Source: Fuscovulum blasticum DSM 2131
Lineage (GTDB): Bacteria; Pseudomonadota; Alphaproteobacteria; Rhodobacterales; Rhodobacteraceae
Direction: 5' to 3'
DNA length: 64,000 nucleotides
NCBI RefSeq assembly: GCF_003034965.1
Contig: NZ_PZKE01000010.1
Span: 1-64,000, forward strand
This document shows, one piece after another, positions 54,151 through 63,255 of the stretch (the stretch's first letter is position 1; the number at the start of each line of letters is the position of its first letter). A program made the translations under genes and the position numbers. The notes beneath the pieces were generated by a model. The model saw nothing but the letters and a program-made list of their open reading frames with translations. It made no database searches and was not told the origin of the DNA.

Positions 54151-55035
54151 TCAGCGGCAATAGGGCCCGTTGCGCTGTCTGGCCGTGTCAAAGTGCATGT
54201 GGTCTTCGTGATAGCCGTCCGACCCCGGCCCCAGCGTGGTGCCGAAGATGCCGCAGGCGCTCTTGTAGGCGCGGCGCATCGTCCGGTCGAAGTTGCGCGC
54301 GACAGACAGGGTCTTGCCGTTGCTCAGAACGAAGCCGGCCACGTCAATGGCCTTGCCCCGGCCGTGCTCGCTGATCTTGGCGCCCTTCTTGTTGTTGCGC
54401 GGGCGGCAGATGTAATGCGCGGCGATCTTCAGCTCGACCACCGAATTGCCATAGCTGGGCTGCAAGACCTGATCGACCCAGGTGTTCAGCGCGCGGGCCG
54501 TGTCGCAGTCGATGGTGGCCGCCTGGCTGAGCCGCACACCCGAAACGCTGGTCACGCGAACGCCATCGGCCAGGCCGCAGCCCTTCACCTTGGCCTTGAT
54601 CGGGGCGATCTTTTCGCCCTTGATCGCCGCCACCCCGCAGACCGAGCCCTTCTTCGACACGGTTTCGCGGTCTTTCTTGCGCTTCTTCTTGCCGGTCGGC
54701 GCCGGGTCGGGGGTCAGTTCGGGGGCCGGGGCGCTGGCGGTTTCCACCGCGCTGCCGCCGGGGCGCAGACCCAGCAGGTCCAGCCCTTCGTCGCCCTGCC
54801 CCTTGCGGGCGGCGGCAACCTTCTGTTCCAGACCGCCGGGGCGCGGCGCCGGCCGCAGCGACGCCGCGATCACCGCCTGCGTCCCCGCCTCGGCCGCCGG
54901 GGGTGCGGCGGGCGTGGCGGCGGGGGCGGCCGTGGCATAGACCGGGTTCAGAACGGGCCGGGGTGAGCGGTCCATCGTCTGCGCCGCCAACGGGGCGGAC
55001 AGCAGCGTCAGGACAACCGCCAGCGCCGCCCTCAT
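54151..55035 (-). CDS. Extensin-like (DUF) secreted protein
   Basis: 294 residues. Signal peptide (LAVVLTLLSAPLAAQT) and a low-complexity A/P-rich stretch (about 30-130) with KKKRKKDRE, then the extensin-like C-terminal domain: KGSVCGVAAIKGEKIAPIKAKVKGCGL, RALNTWVDQVLQPSYGN, YICRPRNNKKGAKISEHGRGKAIDVAGF and GPGSDGYHEDHMHFD. Several cysteines probably form disulfides; the His/Asp pattern (SEHGRGKAIDV...HEDHMHFD) is that of peptidoglycan LAS-type metallopeptidases. A wall-modifying role is inferred. Its ATG overlaps the tyrA stop by 4 bases, an odd partner for tyrosine synthesis. Confidence 0.88.
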   Translation of the reverse strand: MRAALAVVLTLLSAPLAAQTMDRSPRPVLNPVYATAAPAATPAAPPAAEAGTQAVIAASLRPAPRPGGLEQKVAAARKGQGDEGLDLLGLRPGGSAVETASAPAPELTPDPAPTGKKKRKKDRETVSKKGSVCGVAAIKGEKIAPIKAKVKGCGLADGVRVTSVSGVRLSQAATIDCDTARALNTWVDQVLQPSYGNSVVELKIAAHYICRPRNNKKGAKISEHGRGKAIDVAGFVLSNGKTLSVARNFDRTMRRAYKSACGIFGTTLGPGSDGYHEDHMHFDTARQRNGPYCR

Positions 55036-55967
55036 TCGCCCGCCGTTCCCTTGGCCGGATCGACACCGCGGCCAAAGTCAGGGGCGGCCGTGTCCTGCCC
55101 GGCCTCGATGATGCCACGGCGAATGGCCCGGGTGCGGGTGAAATAGGCGTGCAGATGGTCGCCATCGCCCATGCGGATGGCCCGTTGCAGCACGAACAAC
55201 TCCTCGGTGAACCGGCCAAGAATGTCGAGAACCGCATCCTTGTTGGTCAGGAACACATCGCGCCACATCGTCGGATCGCTGGCCGCGATCCGGGTAAAGT
55301 CGCGGAAGCCCGAGGCCGAGTATTTCACGACCTCCTGTTCGGACACCCGGCGCATGTGATCGGCCACGCCGACCATGGTATAGGCAATCAGGTGCGGCGT
55401 GTGGCTGACCACGGCCAGCACCAGATCATGCCGCGCCACGTCCATCTCATCAACATTGGCGCCCATGGCATCCAGAAGCGACCGCAGCCGCGCCAGCGCC
55501 GCCGGATCGGTACCTTCCAGCGGGGTCAGCAGCCACCAGCGATTCTGGAACAGCGTGGCAAAGCCCGACCGGGGGCCGGAATATTCGGTTCCCGCCAGCG
55601 GGTGACCGGGAATGAACTGCACAGCGGCGGGGATATGCGGCGCCACCGCCTCGACCACCGCCTGCTTGACGGACCCCACGTCGGTGACCACCGCGCCCGG
55701 CTTCAGATGCGGGGCGATTTCGATCGCGATGGCCTCCATCGCGCCCACGGGCACGGCCAGAACCACCAGATCGGCCCCCTGCACCGCTTCGGCCGCCGTG
55801 TCACACACCCGGTCGCAGAACAGATCGCGCGCCACCGCCCGCGTCTCGGCCGAGCGGGCATAGCCGACGATCTCGCCCGCCAGGCCACCGGCCCGCATCG
55901 CATGGGCCATCGAACCGGCGATCAGACCCAGCCCGATCAGCGCCACGCGGTCATAGATCACGGTCAT
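55032..55967 (-). CDS. tyrA: Prephenate/arogenate dehydrogenase
   Basis: 311 residues. NAD(P)-linked oxidative decarboxylation of prephenate or arogenate towards tyrosine. Rossmann motif [16 protein letters not shown] (about 9-24), catalytic-region [13 protein letters not shown] (His) and [14 protein letters not shown] 55967 overlaps the hisC stop by 4 bases and its own stop overlaps the extensin-like gene, so hisC-tyrA-extensin is one tightly coupled unit. A HisC-type aminotransferase next door suits prephenate/arogenate amination, so both arogenate and prephenate routes are possible. Confidence 0.92.
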   Translation of the reverse strand: MTVIYDRVALIGLGLIAGSMAHAMRAGGLAGEIVGYARSAETRAVARDLFCDRVCDTAAEAVQGADLVVLAVPVGAMEAIAIEIAPHLKPGAVVTDVGSVKQAVVEAVAPHIPAAVQFIPGHPLAGTEYSGPRSGFATLFQNRWWLLTPLEGTDPAALARLRSLLDAMGANVDEMDVARHDLVLAVVSHTPHLIAYTMVGVADHMRRVSEQEVVKYSASGFRDFTRIAASDPTMWRDVFLTNKDAVLDILGRFTEELFVLQRAIRMGDGDHLHAYFTRTRAIRRGIIEAGQDTAAPDFGRGVDPAKGTAGE

Positions 55968-57049
55968 CGCGTTCCCTTGAACTGGGCCACCGCATGGGCG
56001 ATGCGGCGGCACGATGCTTCATCTCCCACGGTGATGCGCAGACAGTGGGGCAGCTTGTAGCTGGCCACGCGGCGCACCAGCAGGCCCTGGCCTTGCAGGA
56101 AGGTATCGCAAGCCTCGGCCTCTTCCACGCTGGCAAAGCGGGCCAGGATGAAATTCGCCGACGACACATCCGAAGGCACGCCATGTTCCGCCAGCGCATT
56201 GGCCAGCCAGGCCCGCATCCGGGCGTTTTCAGACCGGCATTTCGCCACCCAATCCTGATCGCGCACCGCGGCCTCGGCGGCATCAAGCTGCGCGTTCGAC
56301 AGGTTGAACGGCTGGCGGATGCGGTTCAGCACGTCGATGATGGGCTTCGGCCCATAGCCCCAGCCGATCCGCAGCCCGCCAAGGCCGTAGATCTTCGAGA
56401 AGGTCCGCGTCATCACCACGTTCGACCGCGCCTCGACCAGCGACAGCCCGGCGTCGAAGCCTTCGACATATTCGGCATAGGCCCCATCCAGCACCAGAAT
56501 CGCCTGTTTCGGCAGCTTCTCGGCCAGCCGGGCCACTTCGGGCGGGCTGATCATCGTGCCGGTGGGGTTGTTCGGGTTGGCGATGAACACCAGCCGCGTG
56601 CGCGGGCTGCAGGCGGCCAGAATGGCATCGACATCGGTCACCCGCTCACGCTCGGGCACCTCGACCGGGGTGGCCCCCACGGCCAGGGCGCTGATGCGAT
56701 ACATCAGGAAGCCGTGTTCGGTGAACACCACCTCGTCGCGCGGGCCGGCATAGGCTTGTGCCAGCCACTGGATCACCTCATCCGACCCGACGCCGCAGAT
56801 CACCCGGTCGGCATCCAGCCCGTGCACCTCGGCAATCGCGTTGCGCAAGGACGCGTGATCGGTGGAAGGATAGCGGTGCAACTGGTGCACCGCCCGCAGA
56901 TAGGCGTCCTTGGCCCGGTCGGGCGCGCCGAACGGATTTTCGTTCGACGACAGCTTGACGACATTCTGCACCCCCGCGACATGCGCCTTGCCGCCCTCAT
57001 ACAGGGCGATGTCAAGGATGCCGGGTTGCGGGCGAATGGCGTCAGACAT
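55964..57049 (-). CDS. hisC: Histidinol-phosphate/aromatic aminotransferase
   Basis: 361 residues, PLP fold type I. Signatures are [10 protein letters not shown] (about 27-36), NPNNPTG in [18 protein letters not shown], and the PLP lysine in [19 protein letters not shown] (about 213-231). It transaminates imidazole-acetol phosphate in histidine synthesis and often also phenylpyruvate and prephenate. Placement directly before tyrA suggests use in aromatic amino acid synthesis in this organism. ATG 57049. Confidence 0.95.
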   Translation of the reverse strand: MSDAIRPQPGILDIALYEGGKAHVAGVQNVVKLSSNENPFGAPDRAKDAYLRAVHQLHRYPSTDHASLRNAIAEVHGLDADRVICGVGSDEVIQWLAQAYAGPRDEVVFTEHGFLMYRISALAVGATPVEVPERERVTDVDAILAACSPRTRLVFIANPNNPTGTMISPPEVARLAEKLPKQAILVLDGAYAEYVEGFDAGLSLVEARSNVVMTRTFSKIYGLGGLRIGWGYGPKPIIDVLNRIRQPFNLSNAQLDAAEAAVRDQDWVAKCRSENARMRAWLANALAEHGVPSDVSSANFILARFASVEEAEACDTFLQGQGLLVRRVASYKLPHCLRITVGDEASCRRIAHAVAQFKGTR

Positions 57050-57136
57050 GGGGCTTCTCCAGAACTTGCCCGGCTAATACCGGCCCCGGTGGCGCAAGGC
57101 CAGACCCTTGATGTCAAAGCCCTGGTCGCGCCGGGG

Positions 57137-57682
57137 CTACTTTCCGACGTACTTGCTGCCGTAGGCCTTGGCCTGCAACCAGTCCATCAGCGCCATCAGC
57201 ACGCCCGACAGCACGAAGGTCAGGTGAATCACCACCAGCCAGAACAGCTCGGACGCGCCGAACACGGCGGCCTTTTCGATGTCCTGAATCTCCATGAACC
57301 GCTTGAGCAGGTGAATCCCCGAGATCGCCACGATCGAGGCGATCAGCTTCATCTTCAGCCCGCCGAAATCGACCTTGCCCATCCAGTCGGGCCGGTCCTG
57401 TTCGTCTCCGATGTCGAATTTCGACACGAAGTTCTCATAGCCCGAGAACATCACGATCAGCACCAGATTCGCGGCCAGCGTCAGGTCGATCAGCGTCAGC
57501 GCGACCAGGATCACCTGTTCCGATTTCATCGTCATCAGCTTCGGCAGATAATACATCAGGTCGCGCGCGAAGATGAAGGTCAGCATCCCCAGGGCCGCGA
57601 CAAGGCCCAGGTACATGGGCGCCATCAGCCAACGGCTGGCGAAAAGAATCCGCTCGAAAGTGCGTTCGACAGGGTTTGGCAT
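57137..57682 (-). CDS. yqhA: YqhA family (TIGR00645) membrane protein
   Basis: 181 residues with three to four hydrophobic segments: RWLMAPMYLGLVAALGMLTFIFARD, QVILVALTLIDLTLAANLVLIVMFSG and LFWLVVIHLTFVLSGVLMALMDWL. The start NPVERTFERILFASRWLM is the family pattern and the reason for choosing ATG 57682. Function of YqhA is unproven; it is an inner-membrane protein. Stands alone between hisC and the GNAT gene. Confidence 0.92.
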   Translation of the reverse strand: MPNPVERTFERILFASRWLMAPMYLGLVAALGMLTFIFARDLMYYLPKLMTMKSEQVILVALTLIDLTLAANLVLIVMFSGYENFVSKFDIGDEQDRPDWMGKVDFGGLKMKLIASIVAISGIHLLKRFMEIQDIEKAAVFGASELFWLVVIHLTFVLSGVLMALMDWLQAKAYGSKYVGK

Positions 57683-57778
57683 GAAGGGTCTGGGCTCCGG
57701 CTGTGCTCGGGCCCCAGATAGTCTGGCCAGCGCCAAACGCAAGGCAGGAATACATGATTTCCGGCCCGGCGCGGCCCG

Positions 57779-58633
57779 TTACGGCGCGGCGCCGTCCAGC
57801 CGATGTTCCATCTCGATCTGGCGCAGGGGCGTCCGGGTCCAGCCCGTGGCGTGCAGGAACCCCTCTGCCATGCCCTCGGGCAGGGTGGCAGAGATCGTCC
57901 AGGGCTTGCCCGGCGTCTGCGCCATCACCGCCCGCATCAGGGCACGTCCGGCACCGCGCCGCCGGGCCTCGGGCCGCACGGCCAGCGCCAGCAGCCGCGC
58001 CGCCGGGCCCGAACGGTCCACCAGGGCCGCGGCCTCCCCCGCCGCATCGGCGAACGCCTCGACCGGCGCCACGGCACCGGCATGGCAGCGCGGATCGGTC
58101 TGCCAGCTTGCACCGGCCGGCCAGGCCCCCAGCAGAAGCGGCAGCACCTCGGCCGGGCTGACGGCCTGCGCCGCCCCGGAATCCCGGCCATCGCCGCCCG
58201 GATGGGAATAGCCCACCAGGCGCCGCCGATCGGTGAACCCCGCCTTGCGATAGGTTGCCACCGCCGGATCGTTGCCCTCGATCACCTCAAGGATCAGCGC
58301 CGAATCGCCCCGCGCCCGCGCGGTGTCGATGGCCCAGCGGACGGCCCGGCCCCCAAGCCCGGCCCCGCGCCAGGCCGGCCGCAGCCCAAGCGCGGCAATC
58401 CGGCTGATCCGGCCGCGCCGGGCCACCAGAAGGATGCCGGCCGGATCGGCCTTGCCCGCAGACAGAAGGCCACTTGCCGACAGGTCGATATGCTCGGCCA
58501 GCACCCGCCGCATCAGCGCCGTCTCGTCGAACCGCACCGGCACGACATAGCCTTCGTAGCCCGCATTCAGGGTGGCGCAGATGTCGGCCAGCGGAAGGGT
58601 CCACAACGGCACCACCTGGAAATCCCCGGACAT
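57779..58633 (-). CDS. Tandem GNAT N-acetyltransferase
   Basis: 284 residues with two GNAT domains. Domain one (about 40-150) has acetyl-CoA loop RPAWRGAGLGGRAVRWAID; domain two (about 165-284) has RPEARRRGAGRALMRAVMA and ends with LPEGMAEGFLHATGW. Bi-domain GNATs often act on small polyamine-like or peptide substrates; this one is not assigned. It lies downstream of rpsD, beyond a hairpin at 58685-58713, so it has its own expression. Confidence 0.85.
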   Translation of the reverse strand: MSGDFQVVPLWTLPLADICATLNAGYEGYVVPVRFDETALMRRVLAEHIDLSASGLLSAGKADPAGILLVARRGRISRIAALGLRPAWRGAGLGGRAVRWAIDTARARGDSALILEVIEGNDPAVATYRKAGFTDRRRLVGYSHPGGDGRDSGAAQAVSPAEVLPLLLGAWPAGASWQTDPRCHAGAVAPVEAFADAAGEAAALVDRSGPAARLLALAVRPEARRRGAGRALMRAVMAQTPGKPWTISATLPEGMAEGFLHATGWTRTPLRQIEMEHRLDGAAP

Positions 58634-58684
58634 TGCGCTGCTCCTGTGCTGACATGGGCCGCGCGCGGGCGCCCCCGAAATGCA

Positions 58685-58713
58685 GAAGGCCGCGCCCCAT
58701 GGGCGCGGCCTTC
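58685..58713 (-). terminator. Hairpin terminator of rpsD
   Basis: 13-bp stem GAAGGCCGCGCCC / GGGCGCGGCCTTC with a 3-base loop, 26 bases after the rpsD stop. It separates rpsD from the GNAT gene on the same strand. No long T tract. Confidence 0.65.
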
Positions 58714-58738
58714 GTCTCCGGCCAGGGGCCGGATCGGA

Positions 58739-59359
58739 TCAGTTCTTCGCGTAGTATTCCACGACGAGGTTCGGTTCCATCTGCACCGGATAGGGCACGT
58801 CGCCCAGGCCCGGGGTGCGGACGAACTTGGCAGTCAGCTTGTGGGTGTCAACTTCCACATAGTCCGGCACGTCACGCTCGGTCAGGGCCAGCGCTTCGGT
58901 GATGGCGGCCATCTGCTTCGACTTCTGGCGCACTTCCACCACGTCGCCTTCCTTGACGCGGTAGGACGCGATGTTCACGGCCTTGCCGTTCACGGTCACA
59001 TGGCCGTGGTTCACGAACTGGCGGGCGGCGAAGATGGTCGCCACGAACTTGGCGCGGTAGACCACGGCGTCCAGGCGGCGCTCCAGCAGGCCGATCAGGT
59101 TTTCGCCGGTGTCGCCGGTCACCCGGGCAGCTTCGGCATAGATGCGCTTGAACTGCTTTTCGGTCAGGTCGCCGTAATAGCCCTTAAGCTTCTGCTTGGC
59201 GCGAAGCTGGGTGCCGAAGTCGGACATCTTGCCCTTGCGGCGCTGGCCGTGCTGGCCCGGGCCGTATTCGCGCTTGTTCAGCGGCGACTTCGGACGACCC
59301 CAGATGTTTTCGCCCATGCGGCGGTCGATCTTGTATTTGGCAGCGGTGCGTTTGGTCAC
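58739..59359 (-). CDS. rpsD: 30S ribosomal protein S4
   Basis: 206 residues, as usual. Primary 16S rRNA-binding protein of the small subunit. Recognisable are [41 protein letters not shown] and the S4 RNA-binding domain [27 protein letters not shown]. It is the zinc-free type (no N-terminal CxxC). The start is GTG 59359 (TKRTAAKYK), set by GGAG eleven bases upstream and by family length. It has its own strong promoter, separate from a ribosomal-protein operon, and about a 125-base leader. Confidence 0.98.
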   Translation of the reverse strand: MTKRTAAKYKIDRRMGENIWGRPKSPLNKREYGPGQHGQRRKGKMSDFGTQLRAKQKLKGYYGDLTEKQFKRIYAEAARVTGDTGENLIGLLERRLDAVVYRAKFVATIFAARQFVNHGHVTVNGKAVNIASYRVKEGDVVEVRQKSKQMAAITEALALTERDVPDYVEVDTHKLTAKFVRTPGLGDVPYPVQMEPNLVVEYYAKN

Positions 59360-59459
59360 CCCTGATCTCCTTCTTTGCGTTTCAGAAGGGCGTTGTCCTC
59401 TCCGGGTCTCCCCGGCGACAGGCCGTCCCTTGCGGGAGCCGCCAACACCAATGAAAAGC

Positions 59460-59478
59460 CCCGGGTGTTCGACCCGGG
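59460..59478 (-). promoter_or_regulatory. 5' hairpin in the rpsD leader
   Basis: CCCGGGT-GTTCG-ACCCGGG, 7-bp perfect stem, starts within a few bases of the predicted rpsD transcription start. S4 autoregulates its own mRNA in several bacteria, so this leader (59360-59483) is a candidate control element; the rest of it shows no second obvious structure. Confidence 0.4.
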
Positions 59479-59489
59479 ACAGGGGGCGG

Positions 59490-59517
59490 CTTATACAGCC
59501 CGAACCGGCAGAGTCAA
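59490..59517 (-). promoter_or_regulatory. Sigma-70-type promoter of rpsD
   Basis: On the minus strand TTGACT (59517-59512) and TATAAG (59495-59490) are 16 bases apart, five of six matches in each box. This is the best promoter in the window; transcription would start near 59483. Confidence 0.75.
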
Positions 59518-59542
59518 CAGCCCCGCCGAACCTCACTTCCCA

Positions 59543-60097
59543 TCAGGCCCGCCCGGCCACCGGCGACAGCGTCAGCGGGTCAATGCCAAGGCCGCGCAGC
59601 GCGCTGGACCATTTCTGGGCATCGGGCAGCGCGAAGATCACCTCGTCGCGCGGATCGGCCACCAGCCAGTCGTTGCGGCGGATCTCGCCTTCCAACTGGC
59701 CCGGCCCCCAGCCGGAATAGCCCAGGGCCAGCATCGCCTGCGCAGGCCCCCCGCCCGAGGCCAGCGCCTCAAGCACCTCCAGCGTTGCCGTCATCCGCAG
59801 CCCGCCCGGCACGACCATCGACCCCTCGCCGCAAGCCCAGTCATCCGAGTGAAGCACGAAACCCCGGCCGCGTTCGACCGGACCGCCCAGATGCACCCGA
59901 ATATCGCGGGCGTCCGACCCGCACGGAATGCCCAGCGTTTCAAGAAGCGTGGCAAAGGGTGTCGCCTCAGCCGGATGGTTGACCACCAGCCCCATGGCCC
60001 CTTCGTCGGAATGGGCACAAAGCAGGATGACGCTGCGCGCGAAGCGCGGGTCCCCCAGGGCGGGCATCGCGATCAGGATCTTGCCGGCAAGGTCCAT
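59543..60097 (-). CDS. YqgE/AlgH family protein
   Basis: 184 residues. The family fingerprint is GKILIAMPALGDPRFARSVILLCAHSDEGAMGLVVNHP near the N-terminus and GYSGWGPGQLEGEIRRNDWLVADP later. YqgE/AlgH proteins have a fold of unknown molecular function, named from a Pseudomonas alginate regulator; no catalytic residues are agreed. ATG 60097 is the start that begins at the conserved block. Divergent from the DsbD-N-like gene; 160 bases lie between with no clear promoter consensus. Confidence 0.95.
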   Translation of the reverse strand: MDLAGKILIAMPALGDPRFARSVILLCAHSDEGAMGLVVNHPAEATPFATLLETLGIPCGSDARDIRVHLGGPVERGRGFVLHSDDWACGEGSMVVPGGLRMTATLEVLEALASGGGPAQAMLALGYSGWGPGQLEGEIRRNDWLVADPRDEVIFALPDAQKWSSALRGLGIDPLTLSPVAGRA

Positions 60098-60257
60098 GGC
60101 TCTCCCTTCGCGGCGGGCGCTGGCCACCGCTTGTTGCGCCAATGTGGGCCGGTGCGGGCGCGGCCTCAAGCCCCGTCCTGCGGCTTGCGGGCCACATCAC
60201 GCGATCTGTCGCCGGGTTGTGATTTCCGCAAGGCGCCACACCGCCTATGCTTGAGCA

Positions 60258-61079
60258 ATGATCATTCGCGCCCTTGCCCGTTCCGCCTGCCTTCTGTTGC
60301 TCGCCCTGATGGCGACCGGCGCCGCCCGCGCCGAGGTCACCTCGCAGGATCAGGTTCTGTCGGCTGACCTGCTGACCGGGTGGAAGATGGACAGCGGCGC
60401 CCACATGACCGCGCTGAAGCTGGACCTTGCGCCCGGCTGGAAAACCTATTGGCGCAGCCCCGGCGATGCCGGCATCCCGCCCCAGTTCGACTGGTCGGGG
60501 TCACAGAACCTGCGCGCGGTGCGGCTGCACTGGCCCGCGCCCTCGGTCTTCCGCACCAACGGGATGCAGACCATCGGCTACCATGATCAGCTTGTGCTGC
60601 CGGTCGAGATCGTGGCGGTCGATCCGTCGAAGCCGGTGATCCTGTCGGCACAGGTCGAACTGGGCGTCTGCCATGACATCTGTATGCCGGCCTCGCTGGC
60701 GTTCCAGGCGGCGCTGCCCTCGCCCGGGACGCAGGATGCCACGATCCGGGCCGCACTGGCCGCCCGGCCCAAGACGGCGAAAGAGGCCAGGCTGAAGACC
60801 ATCGGCTGCGAGGTCGAGCCGATCAAGGACGGTCTGCGCCTGACCGCCACGCTGGACCTGCCGGCCCGCGGCGGGCGCGAAACCGTGGCGTTCGAGACCG
60901 CCGACCCTTCGGTCTGGGTTGCCGAAGCGGTGTCCCGGCGGCAGGGCGGCAAGCTGGTTGCGGTGACCGAACTGGTGCCACCCTCGGGCGCACCCTTCGC
61001 GCTGAACCGCTCTGGCGTCACCGTGACCGTGATCGACGACCGCGGCGCGATCGAGATTGCCGGCTGCCCCGCCCCCTGA
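60258..61079 (+). CDS. DsbD-N-terminal-domain-like periplasmic protein
   Basis: 273 residues with a signal peptide (SACLLLLALMATGAARAE). The mature part is the immunoglobulin-like DsbD-N (PF11412-type) domain: LAPGWKTYWRSPGDAGIPPQF, PSVFRTNGMQTIGYHDQLVLPVEI and ELGVCHDICMPASL, with two cysteines separated by three residues (CHDIC) as in DsbD-alpha. It has no membrane domain, so it would accept or pass disulfides only with another partner, such as CcdA elsewhere. ATG 60258. Convergent with moaB; intergenic repeat E lies between. Confidence 0.85.
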   Translation: MIIRALARSACLLLLALMATGAARAEVTSQDQVLSADLLTGWKMDSGAHMTALKLDLAPGWKTYWRSPGDAGIPPQFDWSGSQNLRAVRLHWPAPSVFRTNGMQTIGYHDQLVLPVEIVAVDPSKPVILSAQVELGVCHDICMPASLAFQAALPSPGTQDATIRAALAARPKTAKEARLKTIGCEVEPIKDGLRLTATLDLPARGGRETVAFETADPSVWVAEAVSRRQGGKLVAVTELVPPSGAPFALNRSGVTVTVIDDRGAIEIAGCPAP

Positions 61080-61089
61080 CCGGCCAAAG

Positions 61090-61134
61090 GCGGGGGCCAG
61101 CCCCCGCATCCCGGGATATTTATGGACAGATGAA
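61090..61134 (-). repeat. Intergenic hairpin repeat, copy E
   Basis: Minus-strand copy: hairpin GCGGGGGCCAGCCCCCGC (61090-61107), then in reverse TTCATCTGTCCATAAATATCCCGGG. It differs more from the others (AAATATCC for AAATACCC) and lies between the convergent stops of the DsbD-N-like gene and moaB, a natural terminator position for both. Confidence 0.75.
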
Positions 61135-61156
61135 AGGGCGGAACGACCCCGCCAGA

Positions 61157-61699
61157 TCACTTGCGGCGCTTGTGTTCCTCAAGGCGCGGCAGGATCTCGA
61201 CAAAGTTGCAGGGGCGGTGGCGGTAATCCAGTTGCCAGACCAGGATCTCGTCCCAGGCATCGCGGCAGGCGCCGGGGCTGCCGGGCAGGGCAAACAGGTA
61301 TTTCCCGCCCGCCACGCCGCCGGTCGCCCGGCTTTGCACCGCCGAGGTGCCGATCTTCTGCATCGAGACCATGGTGAACACCGTGGCGAAGGCCTCGATC
61401 TCTTTCTCATAAACGTCGCGATGCGCCTCGACCGTCACATCGCGGCCGGTCAGCCCGGTGCCGCCGGTGGACAGGATCACATCCACCCCGGGATCGGCGA
61501 TCCAGTCGCGCAGGCGGGCGGCGATCCTGTCACGGTCATCGGTGACAATGTCGCGCGCGGCAAGGTGGTGGCCGGCCCCCGTCAGCCGTTCCACCAGCGT
61601 ATCGCCCGAGCGGTCATCGCCGGGTTTGCGGGTGTCGCTGACCGTCAGAACGGCAATGCGGACGGGAATGAAATCGCGGGTCTCGTCGATGCGGCCCAT
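61157..61699 (-). CDS. moaB: Molybdenum cofactor biosynthesis protein B
   Basis: 180 residues of the MoaB/MogA fold: PVRIAVLTVSDTRKPGDDRSGDTL (about 12-35), RDIVTDDRDRIAARLRDWIADPGVDVILSTGGTGLTGRDVT and ALPGSPGACRDAWDEIL. The GGTGxxxRD loop binds molybdopterin and adenylates it (MogA activity) in relatives. Third gene of a UDG-LysE-MoaB run (5 bases after lysE). It is not next to other moa/moe genes. Confidence 0.95.
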   Translation of the reverse strand: MGRIDETRDFIPVRIAVLTVSDTRKPGDDRSGDTLVERLTGAGHHLAARDIVTDDRDRIAARLRDWIADPGVDVILSTGGTGLTGRDVTVEAHRDVYEKEIEAFATVFTMVSMQKIGTSAVQSRATGGVAGGKYLFALPGSPGACRDAWDEILVWQLDYRHRPCNFVEILPRLEEHKRRK

Positions 61700-61703
61700 G
61701 TCG

Positions 61704-62333
61704 TTACCCCCGTTCCATCACGGCCAGCCGCAGCGCCAGCAGGGCAAAGATCCCGGCCGATACGCGCCCCAGCCCGCGCGACAGCGCGGCAGACCGCGCC
61801 AGCCTTGCGCCAAGCCCCGCCGCCGTCAGCGCCACCGCGCCGTTGACCAGCAGCCCGCCCAGATTGAACACCAGCCCCAGCACCGCGAATTGCGGCAGAA
61901 CCGGGCGGGACGGGTCCACGAACTGCGGCAGGAAGGCCAGGATGAACAGCGCCACCTTGGGGTTCAAGAGGTTCACCACCAGCGCCTCGCGGAAGATGCG
62001 GGGCAAGGGGGCCGCGGCCACCGCGCCCGGACGCGCGGGCCCCGCCCACAGGCTTTTGACCGCCAGCCACAGCAGATAGGCCACGCCGGCCCAGCGGATG
62101 GCCTCGAAGGCGGCGGGATGGGCCTTCAGCAGCGCGGCCAGCCCCAGCGCCGCCACCGCCACATGCACCAGACAGCCCGCCGCGATGCCAAGGTTCGCCA
62201 TCATGCCGGCCCGCGGCCCGCCGCGCAGGCCCTGCGCCAGCACGAACATCATGTCCGCCCCCGGTGTCAGGTTCAGCGCCAGCCCCGCGGGAATGAAGGC
62301 GGCAAGCGTCAGCAGATCGACCGGAAGGTTCAT
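61704..62333 (-). CDS. LysE-family translocator (RhtB type)
   Basis: 209 residues with six hydrophobic segments. LLTLAAFIPAGLALNLTPGADMMFVLAQGLRGGPRAG and VNLLNPKVALFILAFLPQFV are RhtB/LysE family motifs; the TPGADMM loop marks the RhtB branch. Probably exports amino acids or a homoserine-like compound. ATG 62333 overlaps the UDG stop by 4 bases (ATGA), and it ends 4 bases before moaB. It is a distinct paralogue of the LysE at 7255. Confidence 0.92.
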   Translation of the reverse strand: MNLPVDLLTLAAFIPAGLALNLTPGADMMFVLAQGLRGGPRAGMMANLGIAAGCLVHVAVAALGLAALLKAHPAAFEAIRWAGVAYLLWLAVKSLWAGPARPGAVAAAPLPRIFREALVVNLLNPKVALFILAFLPQFVDPSRPVLPQFAVLGLVFNLGGLLVNGAVALTAAGLGARLARSAALSRGLGRVSAGIFALLALRLAVMERG

Positions 62334-63142
62334 CCCCGCAGCCTTGCCTTGAGCGACAGCAGGTCCGCCCAGGCCTCGCGCTTGGCAGAGGGGTTGCGCA
62401 ACAGATAGGCCGGGTGCGTCATCGGCAGCATCGGGCGGTTCAGCGCCTGCGTCCAGGTGCCCCGCGCCCGCAGGATGCCGCGGTTGCCGGTCAGCGCGAT
62501 CAGCGGGGTATTGCCCATGACCACAATCACCTGCGGATCGACCAGCTCGATATGCCGTTCGACAAAGGGGCGCATCATGGCGATCTCACCCGGTTCCGGG
62601 TCACGGTTGCCGGGCGGGCGCCAGGGCATGACATTGGTGATGTAAAGCGCCGCCCGGGCATCGGGGCTGCGGCGCGACAGGCCGATGGCGGCGAACATGC
62701 GGTCCAGCAACTGCCCGGCACGGCCCACGAAGGGGCGGCCTTCAAGATCCTCGTCCCGTCCCGGCGCCTCGCCCAGAATCAGGACGCGCGCCCCGGGGTT
62801 GCCATCGGCGAAAACCGTGTTGCGGGCGCCCTTCTTCAGCTCGCACTGGTTGAAGGCCAGCAGCGCCTCGCGCAGATCGTCCAGCGATTGCGCGGCGGTG
62901 GCGGCGGCCTGCGCCAGCCGGACAGGATCGACCTCGGGCGCCGGCGCGGCGGCAACGGGCGGGGAAGGACGCGCCGGCGCGGGTTGCGCGGCAACCACGG
63001 GCAGGCGCGGCGCCTCGGCCGGCAGGTCGTAGCGGTTCAGGGGCGCATCGCCCAGAACCTCATCCACTCCGGCATCAACCTGCCAGGCCAGCGCGGCCAG
63101 CGCGGCGTGCCAGTCTTCGGCGATGTCGGTCGCGATTCCCAT
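62330..63142 (-). CDS. Uracil-DNA glycosylase, family 4-like without Fe-S cysteines
   Basis: 270 residues. Motif [30 protein letters not shown] (about 124-150), a central [13 protein letters not shown] block and the C-terminal [18 protein letters not shown] are family 4 features. The four cysteines that bind 4Fe-4S in family 4 enzymes are missing: only one cysteine (Cys100) exists, and the usual KCRPP is PWRPP. The first 90 residues are low-complexity A/P rich. Removes uracil from DNA in base excision repair. ATG 63142 chosen; it lies just before the first helix. Confidence 0.85.
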   Translation of the reverse strand: MGIATDIAEDWHAALAALAWQVDAGVDEVLGDAPLNRYDLPAEAPRLPVVAAQPAPARPSPPVAAAPAPEVDPVRLAQAAATAAQSLDDLREALLAFNQCELKKGARNTVFADGNPGARVLILGEAPGRDEDLEGRPFVGRAGQLLDRMFAAIGLSRRSPDARAALYITNVMPWRPPGNRDPEPGEIAMMRPFVERHIELVDPQVIVVMGNTPLIALTGNRGILRARGTWTQALNRPMLPMTHPAYLLRNPSAKREAWADLLSLKARLRG

Positions 63143-63202
63143 GGGGCCGAAGCCTAGGGCCGCCCCCCTTGGTCGGCAAGCCGGGTTGCGCTTCCCTGAC
63201 GC

Positions 63203-63231
63203 TTGCCCCCCCGCCCCCGCTTTGTCATAAG
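63203..63231 (+). promoter_or_regulatory. Possible promoter of pyrB
   Basis: TTGCCC (63203-63208) and CATAAG (63226-63231) with a 17-base spacer; both boxes are partial matches. Transcription would begin near 63238, 18 bases before the pyrB ATG. Confidence 0.3.
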
Positions 63232-63255
63232 CGGACAAACCGAAGGGAAACGCCC

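Noticed and set aside
53055-54191. Minus-strand extension of the ChaC-type gene opposite the DUF2125 gene
   Set aside because: No motif, overlaps a supported gene, and a strong ribosome site marks the shorter TTG start.
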